From positions 310,501 through 374,500 of the forward strand of contig BDSI01000070.1 in the NCBI GenBank assembly GCA_003117195.1: a stretch of 64,000 bases of DNA, written 5' to 3'. Position numbers and translations under genes: made by a program. The notes under the pieces are model-generated. The model was not told the origin of the DNA. It was given only the letters and a program-made list of their open reading frames with translations, and did not search any database. This document shows, piece after piece, positions 23,546 to 35,400 of the stretch; positions within the stretch are counted from its first letter, which is position 1, and each line of letters starts with the position of its first letter. The stretch is from Eudorina sp. 2006-703-Eu-15 (lineage: Eukaryota; Chlorophyta; Chlorophyceae; Chlamydomonadales; Volvocaceae).

Positions 23546-26500
23546 TGCTGCTGAACGGCATTGGAGGCGGCCGCATCTGCCTCCGATAACGGCGGTTGCA
23601 ACTCGCCACCGCCGCCCGCGTCCTGCGCCGTATCCGTCGCCGCACCGTGGCCAACGGGCGGCATCGCTGGCGGCGTCTTTGGCTGTTGTTGCTGTTGCTG
23701 CTGCTGCTGTTGGTGCCGCACCCAGGCGAGAACGAGATGCTCCAGCCGCATCGCGTCCGCTTCCATCTGCTTCAGCTCCAGACGCAGGGCCTTATGGAAC
23801 TGAAAGATGTGGTCAATGGGATTGAAGCCGTTCCCACCGCTGCGGCCGCCGCCGCTGTTGGCACTGCCGGACCCACCGCCGCCGCCGCCGCCAGCGCTGC
23901 CCCGCGGCTCACCGGCGGGCGGATCGATCCGCGGACTGGCGCCTGCGAGAGACACAGGGAGCCGCTCAGCCGTGAACGGCCGCCATGTCGGCGAGTCAGG
24001 CAGCTTCCCGCAGGATCCCAATCCGGAAAGTGTCATGACTTCGTGTGCCAGGCCTAGTGCGTCAAACACTCGGTGAGAGTCATGCGCCCTGATTATTGTC
24101 CAGGTTGCTGGCGCGCCCCCGGCGGCACCGTGACCTCTCAGCACCATGCCGTTGCTCCCCACCGGCATCACAGGCCCAACCCCGCACAGACCTGCGGGCA
24201 GCTGGCCATCGGCTGACATGCCGTCCGGTGACGAGACTGTCTGGCCCCGCAGCAGCGCCCGCGGCGCTGTGCTCAGCTCCATCTCCAGCAGCCCATCCAA
24301 ACCGCGGCCAGCGCTAGCAGGCGCCGCGTTGGATCCAGCCGCTGCCGCCGCCGCCGCCGTCCCCGCCGCCGCCGCCGCACCAGCCACCCGAGCGGCGCAC
24401 CCCGATCCGCCCTCTGCCGCCTCCGCACCCGGGTACTGGGCCATCCCACACCCAGACGTCCGCAGGCGCTTGCGGGCCGCCCCGTCCTCGTCCACGGACG
24501 TGACGAGGTATCCGGAGGAGGAACACGAATGCAGCGAGTCCCGCAGGAAGCGGGGCCCGCAGGTGGCCGTGCAGGTCAGCGCATCGGTAGCCCACGCCCC
24601 TGCGTTCCATCCGCACGGGGTCCCACGGGTCAGTGATACATGCTGGACAGACGCACGGCCAGGCTCACCGATTGGGACGCGAAAGCCCGTGGGCGAACGT
24701 ATAAGCACAGCCACACCGCGCCGTTGCGACAGATGTCCATGTTGGCTGCGATGCAGCAACTCACACGGCCACGCATGGCCAATAAAACTAGCGGTGCACT
24801 AGCGGTGCTTATGCAGCGGTGCACTGTCACCGCCGGGGGCCGGTTCCTGCTTCCCACTCAGCGTCGTGCCTTCTTCCCAGCTCACTCCCCAGTCCCCACC
24901 CACCCTCAGCGCCCGTTGGTTCGGCACCGGGCCCGCCGCCCGACGCGCCCTGCACGCCACTGGGCTGGCCCGCCGCCCCGCAGACCAGCGACCCGGACGA
25001 CGCCCGCGCGCCCAGGTTGGGCGCGCAGCTGTCCCCGCGCTCGTGGCCGCCCCACGGGGCCGTGCTGGGCCGGCCGCGCCGCGCCCATCGAGAGAGGAGC
25101 TCCACCAGCGGCTGATCGCTTTGCGGCGCACCCAGGCGGATGTTCGACAGCAGCGCCGCCGCGTCATCGTCGCTCAGACCACCTGGCGCGGGATGGGACA
25201 AGGGGCGACCCGGTGTGAGCCCCACATCGAGGGTGGGAGCCCCACATCGAGGGTGTGGGTGTGAGTCGCGTCCGACCCAGGTCGTGCTCGTCTTTCCGCG
25301 CATTCCCACAGTCTTCACCCAGCAGCTTGCCTCTTGCCATCCCGCATGCACTTACTGACAACCCAGGGCATGACCCTCTCCAGCAGGCGCAGCGGCATGG
25401 CCCGGATGGTGCGGTAGACCAGCACCCGCTGCTGCGCGTCGCACAGGTGGCCCTCCAGCAGCGGGAAGACGTCCGTCTCCTCGCGCTCCATGTGGTGCTG
25501 GATGGAGGCCTGCACGGCCTCCGCACTGCAGCACAGCTTCTCCAGCATGGAGGAAACCTCCTGGAGGGGCGGGGGAACGACCGACAGGAGGGGAACGACC
25601 GGAGGGGAGCGACCGGCGGTGACAACAGGTCAAACCCCCAACCCGCAGCGCAGCACCGTACCGCAGGGGCGCCCCCTCGACCGTGTCAATCATGCGTCCT
25701 GCACTCATGCTCACAACCCCTCGCACGCGTCCGAATCCGCAATGGCGCCTTGCCAACAGCCGATATCCTCGCAAACCAGCGGATATGCGGCGCTCGGTCT
25801 GCGCAGGTCGCCCTGCAGCGACCGAGCGCTGCTCGAACGCCCGCGGCCGTCGACGAGCGCATCCACGCGCGCCTCACCCTGCGACCGCGCCGCGCGAACG
25901 AGCGGACGTCCGCCACCAGCCGACCCAAGTCTTCGAATCTGGAGAGCTCCGCCTGGTGGTCCTTCTCGCACTGGTGCGCCGCACCGTCGCCCACGTGGGC
26001 CGCCAGCCGCTGCACCTCCGGGAACAGCACCTCCTCCTCGCTGATCGAGTGGAACACGTACACGGCGCGCAGGAAGCGGTGCCGCTCCAGCAGCGCCGAC
26101 AGGTGCGCCGCCGTCACGTCGCGGCCCAGCTGCAGCGAGCGCGCCTCCCGCGCAAAGTCCGCCAGCGAAGAGCAAATGATGCGATGGAAGTGAATGATGT
26201 CCTGCAGCGGCGCGCGGCCGCAGGTTGAGGCGGCTGCTGGTGATGCAGAATCGCCGGCGGCGGCTGGCGGCGCGCCATCCGTGGCGTTGCCTGGACTGCG
26301 CGCTGTGTCGGCTGACCCACTTGGCTGCCGCTGGGGAGGCTGCGCAGCACGTGCGGCCTGCAGATGCTCGGGACCCCGGGGTCCAGCAATGCCAGGAGCA
26401 GTGGTGACCTCCGCCGAAGCGCCCCGCGGCTCGTGCCCTCCCCGGACCTCCCATGGCTCTTGCCAGCCGCGGCACGAAGGCATTCCGACTCTCCCGCCCA

Positions 26501-27716
26501 CGGGACCCGCCTCACTGGTGTGGGGCCCGTACATGCAAGCGACAGGATCGCCACAGCACACGAAGCCCGCGGGCCGATCGGCCTTTCCAGAGCCGGCGTG
26601 CGACGCTGGGGTGCCGCCCGCGGGCCGGAGCCACGTCATGAGCAGTTGCGAGAGGAGGTTGTCCGGAATCACGTTCCTGATCTCGATGAGTAGCTGCTCC
26701 TGCTCATCCTGCAGCATAACGTATGACGGGGATCGAGCCAAGGAAAGGACTATTATCTGCAAGATGGCTTGGATGCAGAGCGTTGAACTTGGGCGCGGCC
26801 GGGTCCAACCTAAGGAGTCACCCGACCCGTGGGACACGTATGGCATGAGGCCATGTCCAGCCCCGTGCACTTACGCGCGGGATGCGGGGCTTGAGCTGCG
26901 AAAGCACTCGCTCCACTGTCTCAAGAGGAATGCTGTAAAGGAACTGCGCCACCAGTTCTGCCTGTTCGGCGTACGAGAAGTGATGCAGCAGGAGTGGCAG
27001 GAGCTGCTCTTCTTCCTTCGCCAGGTGCTTCCGGAGGGTTGTATGGATCTCCTCCACCTTGCAAATGAGCGCCCTGCAGTTTGCAGAGCCCGAAGTTAAT
27101 GAACCTCCTTGCGTCCTTGAACCCACCGTATTGCGGGCACCGCTCCCACCTTATTGTGCCCTTCCGCTTGCTGTCAGTCTCCTCCAGCGCGGTTGTCAAC
27201 AGCTGGCTCAGCTGCTCGAACAGGATTTCCTGTGCGTGCGGCAAATTTGTCGCTCAGCCGTCGTGCAAAAGTCTCTGAAGTGCTGCAACCCGCGCAAATT
27301 TACCTCATCTTGATGCTCAATGCTGTATGCAAGAGTCACATTACGGACTTTCGAGTCCAAAGCCGGGTAAAGCACCTGCGCCAAGGCCGCGCAAAGCTGA
27401 ACTGTGATACAGAGAATTCCAGTGGCGCGCATCATACAAAGTACCACACCTCGTCCTCGACTGTGCTGTGGTATTTGTACACTTGTTCAAGGAACCGGTA
27501 GCGCTCACGTAAGTCGCGAAGCATTAACTCGACTCCCTCAGTCGGCACCTCTAGCGATCGCACTCTATCAGCAAGGAAACTAAGTTCCGCACGAATAGAG
27601 TTATGAAAGTGCCCATAGATGAAGTTGATGGGTGCAAAGCAACCCGGAGAGATTCTGCCGGATGGTGACGACTCGTGGGCTGGAAAGGACGCAAGGTGTG
27701 CTGCTGCACCAGCCAT
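17909..27716 (-). CDS. BRUTUS/HRZ-type hemerythrin-RING E3 ubiquitin ligase, 17 exons
   Basis: Orthologue of plant BRUTUS (BTS)/HRZ, an iron-sensing E3 ligase that represses iron uptake by ubiquitinating bHLH regulators. Exons: 27716-27450, 27375-27304, 27229-27150, 27073-26875, 26708-25878, 25560-25356, 25182-24904, 24599-23338, 23068-22928, 22596-22341, 21991-21723, 21201-21113, 20651-20335, 19948-19777, 19255-19046, 18616-18457, 18184-17909; all phases agree and give 1694 residues. Three hemerythrin regions begin at about residue 30 ([10 protein letters not shown]), 380 ([10 protein letters not shown]) and 900 ([10 protein letters not shown]), each with later H/E pairs such as [11 protein letters not shown]. 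The C-terminus has CHY (LGCQHY...), CTCHY ([10 protein letters not shown]), RING (CPVCHEAL...[12 protein letters not shown]...CPLC) and a zinc ribbon ending CRSYNTRVL. It is longer than the roughly 1250-residue plant protein through low-complexity inserts: two poly-Gln runs and a His/Gln tract before CHY. The start at 27716 and the exon ends at 21723, 20335 and 19948 are the least certain. Nuclear site is inferred from the family. Confidence 0.95.
20392..20530 (-). repeat. His/Gln/Ala-rich coding tract before the CHY finger
   Basis: Tandem coding repeat inside exon 13 of the BTS/HRZ-like gene. It encodes about 45 residues of HPQ, HAQ and HPHHPCHAQ units and includes a duplicated block. It sits between the third hemerythrin region and the CHY zinc finger. 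Confidence 0.9.
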
Positions 27717-28112
27717 GGCAACAGCAGACAAAGCCTAAAAGCTATTGTTATGGCATGTTATGTTCATTTCATGCCTCCCTTTACACGTGAACCAAGGCCG
27801 CACTACTTGCATAGACAACAATTCTTTATTGGGTTGTCGCGCAAGTGGCTTCCGCTAGGGCATAGTAGACAAGTTTGGTGGGAGGGTTCGAGGGTCCGGA
27901 CGAGCTCAACCGTACAGTACCCGATGCCACGGTGAATATGCAATGTCCCTTATTTACGAAATGGTAAGTACTAAGGGTTTTATCTTACTGCTGGATATTA
28001 TCGAAACATTGGAGGAGTGTGAGACAGGAGTGTTTACAGTACACTCCAGGCCACTAACGACCAGTTCGTTAGGCGTTGGTAGTCCACGATCATTGATTGA
28101 GACGTTAAAGCT

Positions 28113-28182
28113 GTATGTTGAAGTTCCGGATCCTAATTTGCTCTCCAATATGTTGAAGTTCCGGATCCCAATTTACTCTCCA
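28113..28182 (+). repeat. 34-bp direct tandem duplication
   Basis: The string TATGTTGAAGTTCCGGATCC followed by YAATTTRCTCTCCA occurs twice back to back with three or four differences. Confidence 0.8.
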
Positions 28183-28209
28183 CCAGGAAACATAAACTGT
28201 AAGGACACG

Positions 28210-28279
28210 GTCCTTGGCCACGTTTGGCCAGGACTCGTCTCCACAGGTTTCCACGTGCTGGCGCACGCCAGCAACGTGG
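28210..28279. repeat. Two adjacent inverted repeats (hairpins)
   Basis: 28210-28234 is a near-perfect palindrome of GTCCTTGGCCA around CGT. 28251-28279 pairs CCACGTGCTGGCG with CGCCAGCAACGTGG across a two-base loop. Their function is unknown; ends of a small mobile element would fit. Confidence 0.6.
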
Positions 28280-28803
28280 CGAGCATTCCTTGTTCAACAT
28301 GACTCTGCCTCCATATCCACTTGTCAAGGTAGAAAACAACTCCACCGTTAAAATCCTGCGTTCGGGACCAGGGCCCAGCCTGGCCCAGCGAACGAGTTCG
28401 TTACGAACGGTTAGCTTCCTTGCTGACAACTCGATGACTTCCTGTACGTGGTGGAAACCTTGCTTCGGGCATACCTTCGCGGCGGGTGGACTCGTCTGTA
28501 CGTCCCTAGAAAACGTTACAACGACCAGTCTCGCAACGTGTTCAGCCCAGTATCAATGGTATATCAGCTTCAGCGTGTAGCATACAAATGCCCCAGGGCT
28601 ACCTGTGGGATATCTGCGAAGCCTGTGATGCGTTACCAATAACACTACGCACGCGCACTGATGCCAACGGATACCACGGCCACTCTTTCCTTTGCGTCGT
28701 CACGTCGTTGCATCCCTTGAAGTCCCCAAGATCTCCCGTGCCTTCACTCAGGGGCCCTTGAACCTACCGACAATCGAGAGTGACGACTCGTAAATTGGTA
28801 TGT

Positions 28804-28852
28804 GAATGAATGAATGAACATTACAGCGGACCCCACAACGGGTCATCGGTGC
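28804..28852 (+). repeat. Dispersed repeat copy with (TGAA)n and CAGCGGACCCC
   Basis: (TGAA)n followed by CATTACAGCGGACCCC and GGGTCATCGG. Related copies lie at 55318-55352 and 63916-63957. Confidence 0.55.
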
Positions 28853-31800
28853 CCACAGGCCGGTTGATTGCAGCAGCCTTAAACCCCATAGCGCACGACA
28901 TGAATCCATGCATCGTCGTCACGTGATCTACTCGACGCGCAGTCCAGAAGACAGCCGCCCTTCAAAGGGACCCGGTTGTACTGCGCCATCTCCCGCACTT
29001 GGCACGCAACACATCACACCACACAAGAGCGCACCACTGATGCGAGGCGGCAACACTTTCATCCAATACGACAGGTGTAAGCGTGTAACGTACGGTCTCA
29101 ACCGCGACACTTGCGCAGGCAGACACGCGAATTCTCATTAGCAGATGCCGAGCAGTTGGCAATGCTACAGCGGGAAGATTGCGCACCAACATGGACTTCG
29201 AACACATGCAACATTCCCATCTAAACAGCTCATGTACGGGTAGCGTACGTCGTTTTACAAGGGTCAGCCTCAAAGCAAGGGCTGGGGCTTGAGAGCTCGA
29301 GACAGTTCTACTGACCGCACGGGACCCGTACATGTGTACAAAGACGGCGACAATTCCCGAGATCCAGATTGATTTGTTCAACTTTGAATTTTGGCCTCGA
29401 ACCCAAGGCCATTGATAGTGTCCACCAGCGCTGCTGCAGCGGCTTGCGCCTCTGCCGTCGTCACATCCCCCTTGGAGAGCTGCACGGTCGCCACCTGGTT
29501 GCGATGAAGGCCCAGGGCAAAATGCGGCGGGATGGCGAGGCCTTAGTCTCGTAAAACCAATTTGCGCGAATGGAGTGCAAGGTACCAACATCAAGACTGC
29601 CAGACACTGCTGGCGCGCTCCTTGAGATTCCGATTCGGCATGGTCATGTGTGGTGCTCTGACGTGCTGGTTTGGTCGGTGTAAGCCAGTAAGGCATCGCC
29701 GTACAGGGTCTCACAACGTTGGAAGCCTGAAGGGTTCCCAATCATCATGTAAGGCTTTGCGTCTTACAGCCCGGATGCCATCGTCTGTGATGGTCACCAT
29801 CCAGGACCGTCCAACTGACAACGGTCCAGCACGTCGCGTGTATGGATAACGTCTGCCCTAAACTTGCACCAGGGATAGTCTAGCCGAATGTGCACACAGA
29901 CGCCGCGTGCAGCAACACATGCTCCAAACGGGCAGGCAAGCGGCAACACCCCACCTTCCCACCACAGAGGCCCGCGCCCCACACGATGCCCTCACCTTGC
30001 CCTCCAGGGACACGGCAACCGACTTTACGGACTCCATACCCTGCATGCATCACGTTCGCAGCAGGTGTGACGGGAACGTGAGGTGCCGATAGGAAGTTTA
30101 TGCACCCGCCATCGTGTCTTCCCGCTGACTCCACCGGCAACTGTAGAAACGATTCATCCTACGAATAGGATGGTTCCCTAGCCCGGGGCGGGTATCCGGT
30201 GCGCTTGTGGTTCATGATGGGTGAGCGTTAGGGGTTGTGCTTGCCAATTGCAATATGATGGTGAAGAGGCCTCGGCTGTCACCGACGACCCGCCGGGTCC
30301 ACTGGTACCGGTAACATGAAACCATAAAAAAAATGACCGATCAGCGTCGACATCCGAGACGAGGCTGTGAAGATGAGCTATGCCCGACCTGAGCACGTGC
30401 CGTGCTGATGCCACAGCCGTGCGCTGTCAGCGATCCGTCACTTGCAGAAACAAGTCCACAGCAGTTTGGGACACTCCACATCACCTAATACCGTACAATT
30501 GCCGTACCTTAAGGACATTCTCGATACGCGAGCTGCACCCGCCGCACATCATCCCCTCAATGTGAATTTTCACGTCTGGCCCAGTGCCTGTGGCAAGGAG
30601 GATGGTGGTTCTCGGATTTCGATGTGCCATTGCGCCCGTGTACACGAACGTGATCCTTCATCAGTAAAGCCGCCACATCTAGAAAAACAATGTATTGGAA
30701 CGTTGTCCTTATCCATGGAACGGATCCCACATTCTGCGCTTCATGTGTTTTGAAATATTATCAGTCACGTCACCAGACCAAACGGGTGCTGTATATTAGC
30801 CGCCTTGCAGTGTCAATTACCACTGCTGAGGATAATCGCGCAAATTCCGCGTGTCGATTGTTACCGTTTTCTATCGCTGCTGCTAAGGCAACCCACCTGT
30901 CGCGCTGCATGCAACAACTTGAGCGCGTCCCCGTGAAGTATTAGATTGGCACCTAGCAGGAGCGAGAGCCCGTAGAGATTGTAACGGGCGTTGCGCAGGG
31001 ATGGCGCAAGGCACTTTCGCCAGGGATTTAGCGGCAAGTGAGACGATCATCTTTAAAAAATTCAATTACTCTGGAGTCATACTATCACACACAACGTCAT
31101 GCAAGCCTTGCTTTGAGGTAGAACAGATTCCACAAGGGCCTTGCGTACAGTACTGTTCCGGTATACTCCCGAACGTTCTGCATCGCACAAATTGAGAATA
31201 GTAAGAAGCGACAGATAGCTGCATTGAAAATAACATGTTGCCCAGCGTAACCCGACGCGCCTTCTAGACCCTGTCCTAGACTGAGCGATGGGATGTGCGG
31301 GGAGCGTTTATAAAATGACCAGACAGTATATCCTAAAGCCCCCGATGGCCTGCTATCATGGTAGGCAGCAGCCATCGGCCGGCTAACGGCAACGGTTGGG
31401 TTGGCTGTCGGGTTCCATAGTGTGAAGTCGTATGCAAGCTTACCTTAATTGGGTTTTCTGGGTCTCTTCTCAAGACCTATGGGCAGCCCGTGGCGTCGAT
31501 CAACATATTCACCTGACCCCTCTTCCCAAAACCGTATTACCAGACGGTCACAGCGGGCGTCAGAGGGCGCTCAGGGGAAAAACGAACATAACTCACTGTA
31601 CGTCCAGGAACAGCAAATTACCAAAGGCTTTTGTGTTGGAGCAGTGGTCCATGTGCCTCCTGGTTCGTCTGGACCGTACAAGCGCGCTGACGCCGGTAAC
31701 GCAACACCATCAGCATCAAAGGCACTGCATGTCAGGGGTATAAGGTGCATTCTATCCTGCTGCATATAACGTTTGGTAAGGTTAAGTAGGGTTTGATCGC

Positions 31801-32084
31801 TATATTGTACGCTCGATCCAGCTTGACGCTCCCCCAGCGCCTCCGCCATCCTCGCATACTGCTTGCTTTTTGATGTTTCCTTTTGTCATTCCGTACTGTA
31901 GTTGCCACCCTCACTCACTCCGTTCCTCGGCTTCCCTCCCTGCATCGCCATGGCCCTGGACATCGCTCGCGGCGCCGCTACTCCGTCTATCCTCTCCGGG
32001 TTGGGTCGGGTTCGCATTTTGCTTGTTACTGCACTGGCGGCAGCGCGGCCGCGCCGCCACGCGCCCGCGCGCGGTCTCTATCTT

Positions 32085-32182
32085 TCCGTTGCTATGCAGG
32101 TACCGCACCACGTAAGTATACTGAGTTATGCTGGGTGTGCCAGGGTTCGTCCTTCGGGTTTAATCCTTTTTTCAATTTGTCC
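32085..32182 (+). repeat. About 95-bp repeat carrying an acceptor-12 nt-donor cassette
   Basis: TTGCTATGCAG, then GTACCGCACCAC, then GTAAGTATACTGAGTT, and further homology to a TTTTTCAATTT end. The same sequence, in reverse orientation, is at 60970-61070 inside gene B. Its distal half resembles the AAAAAGAAAC repeat family read on the other strand. Confidence 0.75.
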
Positions 32183-32469
32183 CCCAGCGCCTCCTCCCTG
32201 CTCCTCCGGCCTCGCCATAATGTTTTATGACATGCCTTGTCGCGCCATACCCAACCAGCGCGTATGGTTTACCGTAGGTAATGCACTGCGGATGCAGGGG
32301 GCTTCTGCACGTTTCAAGCACTTAGACTACTCAACGGTTCACGCCCTGTCCGGTTGTACGACATATGCTAGCGCCGAACGACGACGGTCTTTCACTCGCT
32401 ACCTCGTCGCATATCATCTTGGCCTGTGGGGACTACAAGCAGATTATATGGAAACTAGCACAATCCACC

Positions 32470-35400
32470 ATGTCTCGTCATGGGAAGCTGCTTGGCGAGA
32501 TCGTCCGCCTGCTCCTTTCACAACAAGAGCTTTGTAAATTTCACATTATTGTTGAAACCCGCAAGGTTGAGGATGAGTTGCGTACAGCCCTATCGATTCT
32601 TTCACGCAACGCTCAAGAGGTGGTGAGTGATGCATCCTGGGGAATTAGAACATAATGGTAATTATAATCTGTCCTGCACATTTGGCGCGTGACGGTGCAT
32701 CGCTTAGGCTCTGAATCTTGTGGGGTTCGTCGGCTTTCGCGCTTGATGCGACGCTGTGCGTGCGGTGCCTTATGTTATTATGCGTTCGCTAGAAATTTAC
32801 ATTCTTTATCTGATGTGAAGGGGTTTCTAAAACGGTTGACTAAGGTCGTCAACCGTTACCAATTGTGCGCTCATATTCTGCCATGTCCATGGCGTTGGAA
32901 GGAACCTGGAGACATTTTCCGTGGTTTCTTGGTCAAGGCATTCAACAAGTTGCTCAACGCATTCATACTACTACCGATACACACCATACATCGTCAAGGC
33001 AACGGTGACTTGGTACGTTGCACAGCTGAAGAATAGATGACCCCCCGACTCTTGTGCATGCACGAAATTAATTGATCTTGTCATATGTGCACCTTCTGCC
33101 AAAGTTACCATGTTGCCCTGCCAACAGCCCACCCCTTGCACCTGTGCTCTTCGCATGCATGCTGAAGGCTGTCGCTGTCTCTGCTTAGCTCCTCACGGAT
33201 GCAATCCCCTAATCACGCCCATGGCGTGACAGGAAGTGGAGCTACGGATGCATGAACGGGACGGATCATTCGTCACCTGCATGCTCCCGGTCAAAGATTT
33301 ATGGCCCACACACCCCGAGTTCCAGGAGAAGGCCGAAAAGGAGCAGGCCAGACTTCTCGCCGACGGGTGGGCTACCCGCTCAACTCTTTGCCATTCACGA
33401 GCCCCCAGATGTTTCGGCGTCGGTGCCTCTTGCGAGGCAGTGACGTGGATGAACGAAGCGTTCCACAACTTGGACCCTGGCCGCCATCCGGTCCAGAAAG
33501 CACGGAGGGAGCCTCATATCAACAGCGCAGCGGCATGTTACCCACCCATGTATTGTCAAAGCCCCCATAGCCCTGCAAGGATCTGCCTGTTGCGAGCGAA
33601 GGGCCCGAGCCAAGGCCTGTGTGCACCGGAAGATGCGATCGCGCGTCTCGTGCAAGTCGTAGACGGCCTTGCGCAACACCCCGGTATTACTGGCGCCAGC
33701 ACATGGCAAGCGACACAGCTCGGACACTGACTTTTGCCAAGCCAGCTGCATCGCAGCGGCACCCGCACCCGCGGCGCTGTGTCCCTCTTTTGTCAAGAAT
33801 GAAAGCTGTGGTCCCCCCACGTCCCCCAATTTTCTTACACCACCACATTCTCCACCCCCCATGTCCCACGCGAGCAGGGACCTGTACTACGTGGTCGCAA
33901 TGACGGAGCTGCGGGGCGACCAGTACCTCTTCCCGGTCGCCCCTCGGGTGACCCAGATCAGGAAGCACCTGCTGCGGTGCCTCGCGACGTTGGCCGACCT
34001 GCGCCACAAGGCGGACCGACATGACTGGCACCTGCAGCGCGCCATGGAGGTGGACGAGAAGATCGACGAGGCCAAACGGGAGCTGGACGTCATCCAGGTG
34101 GGCGGACAGTACCGGGTGCCGAGTGAGGCGGAGAAGGACGCGGTCTGGGCCCGGATCGAGCAGCTGGAGGAGGCGAGGAAGGGTTTCATGGAGGCGGCGA
34201 CAGCGGTCGGGTTCGATGGCGCGGCGCTGCAGGATGCCGAGCGGAAGGTGGAGAGCTGGCTGGAGGGGCTGCAGACCGCGGTGGGTGAGGCGGACCTGGA
34301 AATTAAGGACGTGGAGGCGGACCTGGGGACCGCCACGCCGCGACACCGCGACGCGGCCGCGGCATGGGCGACATCGTCACCCGTGCCTCAGGATCCACGC
34401 TGTTTCGGTGGCGGCGGTTTCCGCACTGGCAGCGCCGCGATGGATGCCATGGAGGATGTGGCAGCAACGGTTGGCGCTGGGCTCCGGCGCAGTCCGCGAA
34501 GGGCGGCGACGCACGGCGGCGAGACCCCGCCTTCAGCCAAGAGGCCTCGCTTGCACTCAGTGTCAGAGGGCGGCCTCTCGCCTCAGCCAACGAAGCTCCA
34601 GGTCAGTTGCTATCTGGCGCGGCACAACGGCCGTGGTTGCGCCTCTTCCGCACGTAGCTGTTAGGTTCCGGCGGCATGTGTAACCGAAGGATTGCGCAGC
34701 CGTTCACCTTTTCCCTACGCAGCCGCCAGCACATCCCCTCTTAGGGCCCGTGACTGCTGCTTTCCTTTATTGCGCCTGGATAGCCGCGTGGAAGTTCAGA
34801 GCATTCGTCGCGACAGCACGTGCCGTGGCCGCCGCCGTGCTGCCGCGATCCGACTTCTTGCCATCGCGACGTTCGTGATGTTCGTGATGCGGGTTTGGTT
34901 GGCCCGCGCAGGTCGATTTCATGCGCGTCCAGGCTGAGCTGCTGTGGCTGCTGAGCACGCACGGCGCGCTTCATGAGGACGGCAGCGAGGACTGGTCGAA
35001 GCTTCCGGAAGATGCCGAGTTGCAGGCTTCCGAGCTGAACCGTCGCGGCCAGGTACGGGCCGGGGGATGGGGGGTGGAGCTCCTGACCGAGTTCCCTCAG
35101 GAGCTGGCTCAGCTGGTCGACACGACCGCCGCAAAATGACGGACGCAAAATCTTTCCTGTGATGCCTCCTGCCTCCTTCCTTATCCCCCTGAAAATGCGC
35201 GTGGACCTCCTTGGAGTTCTGGCCTTAGCACGCCTGGCCAACCTGAGTCTATGTGGCCAACCCGAACCTAAGTGGCCAACCCAAGCCTAGCCCTACAAAA
35301 CAATTTGTTTCCCGAGGCCAAAGGGTCATGTGATCTATATTCTCCCCGCCGTGTCCCTGGGGCTCCACCCGCGCCGTGCCAGGCCCTGGAACAGCAGCTG

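Larger units (their letters stand above)
27717..32469. other. 4.75-kb lower-GC intergenic stretch with repeats
   Basis: Separates the divergent BTS/HRZ and gene A starts. Base composition is visibly less GC-rich than in the neighbouring genes. It contains a tandem 34-bp duplication, two strong hairpins, a TGAATG-linked dispersed repeat and the exon-like repeat at 32085. None of the open frames (up to about 260 codons) has splice support or recognisable sequence. It may be remnants of transposons plus the promoters of both flanking genes. Confidence 0.5.

Noticed and set aside
33669..34664. A separate 331-residue coiled-coil gene
   Set aside because: The segment 33878-34601 aligns with gene B's exon 4 at both ends (DLYYVVAMTELRG/DDKYIDAAIKAYG and PQPTKLQ/PQPTGLQ) and has matching phases, so it is exon 4 of gene A.
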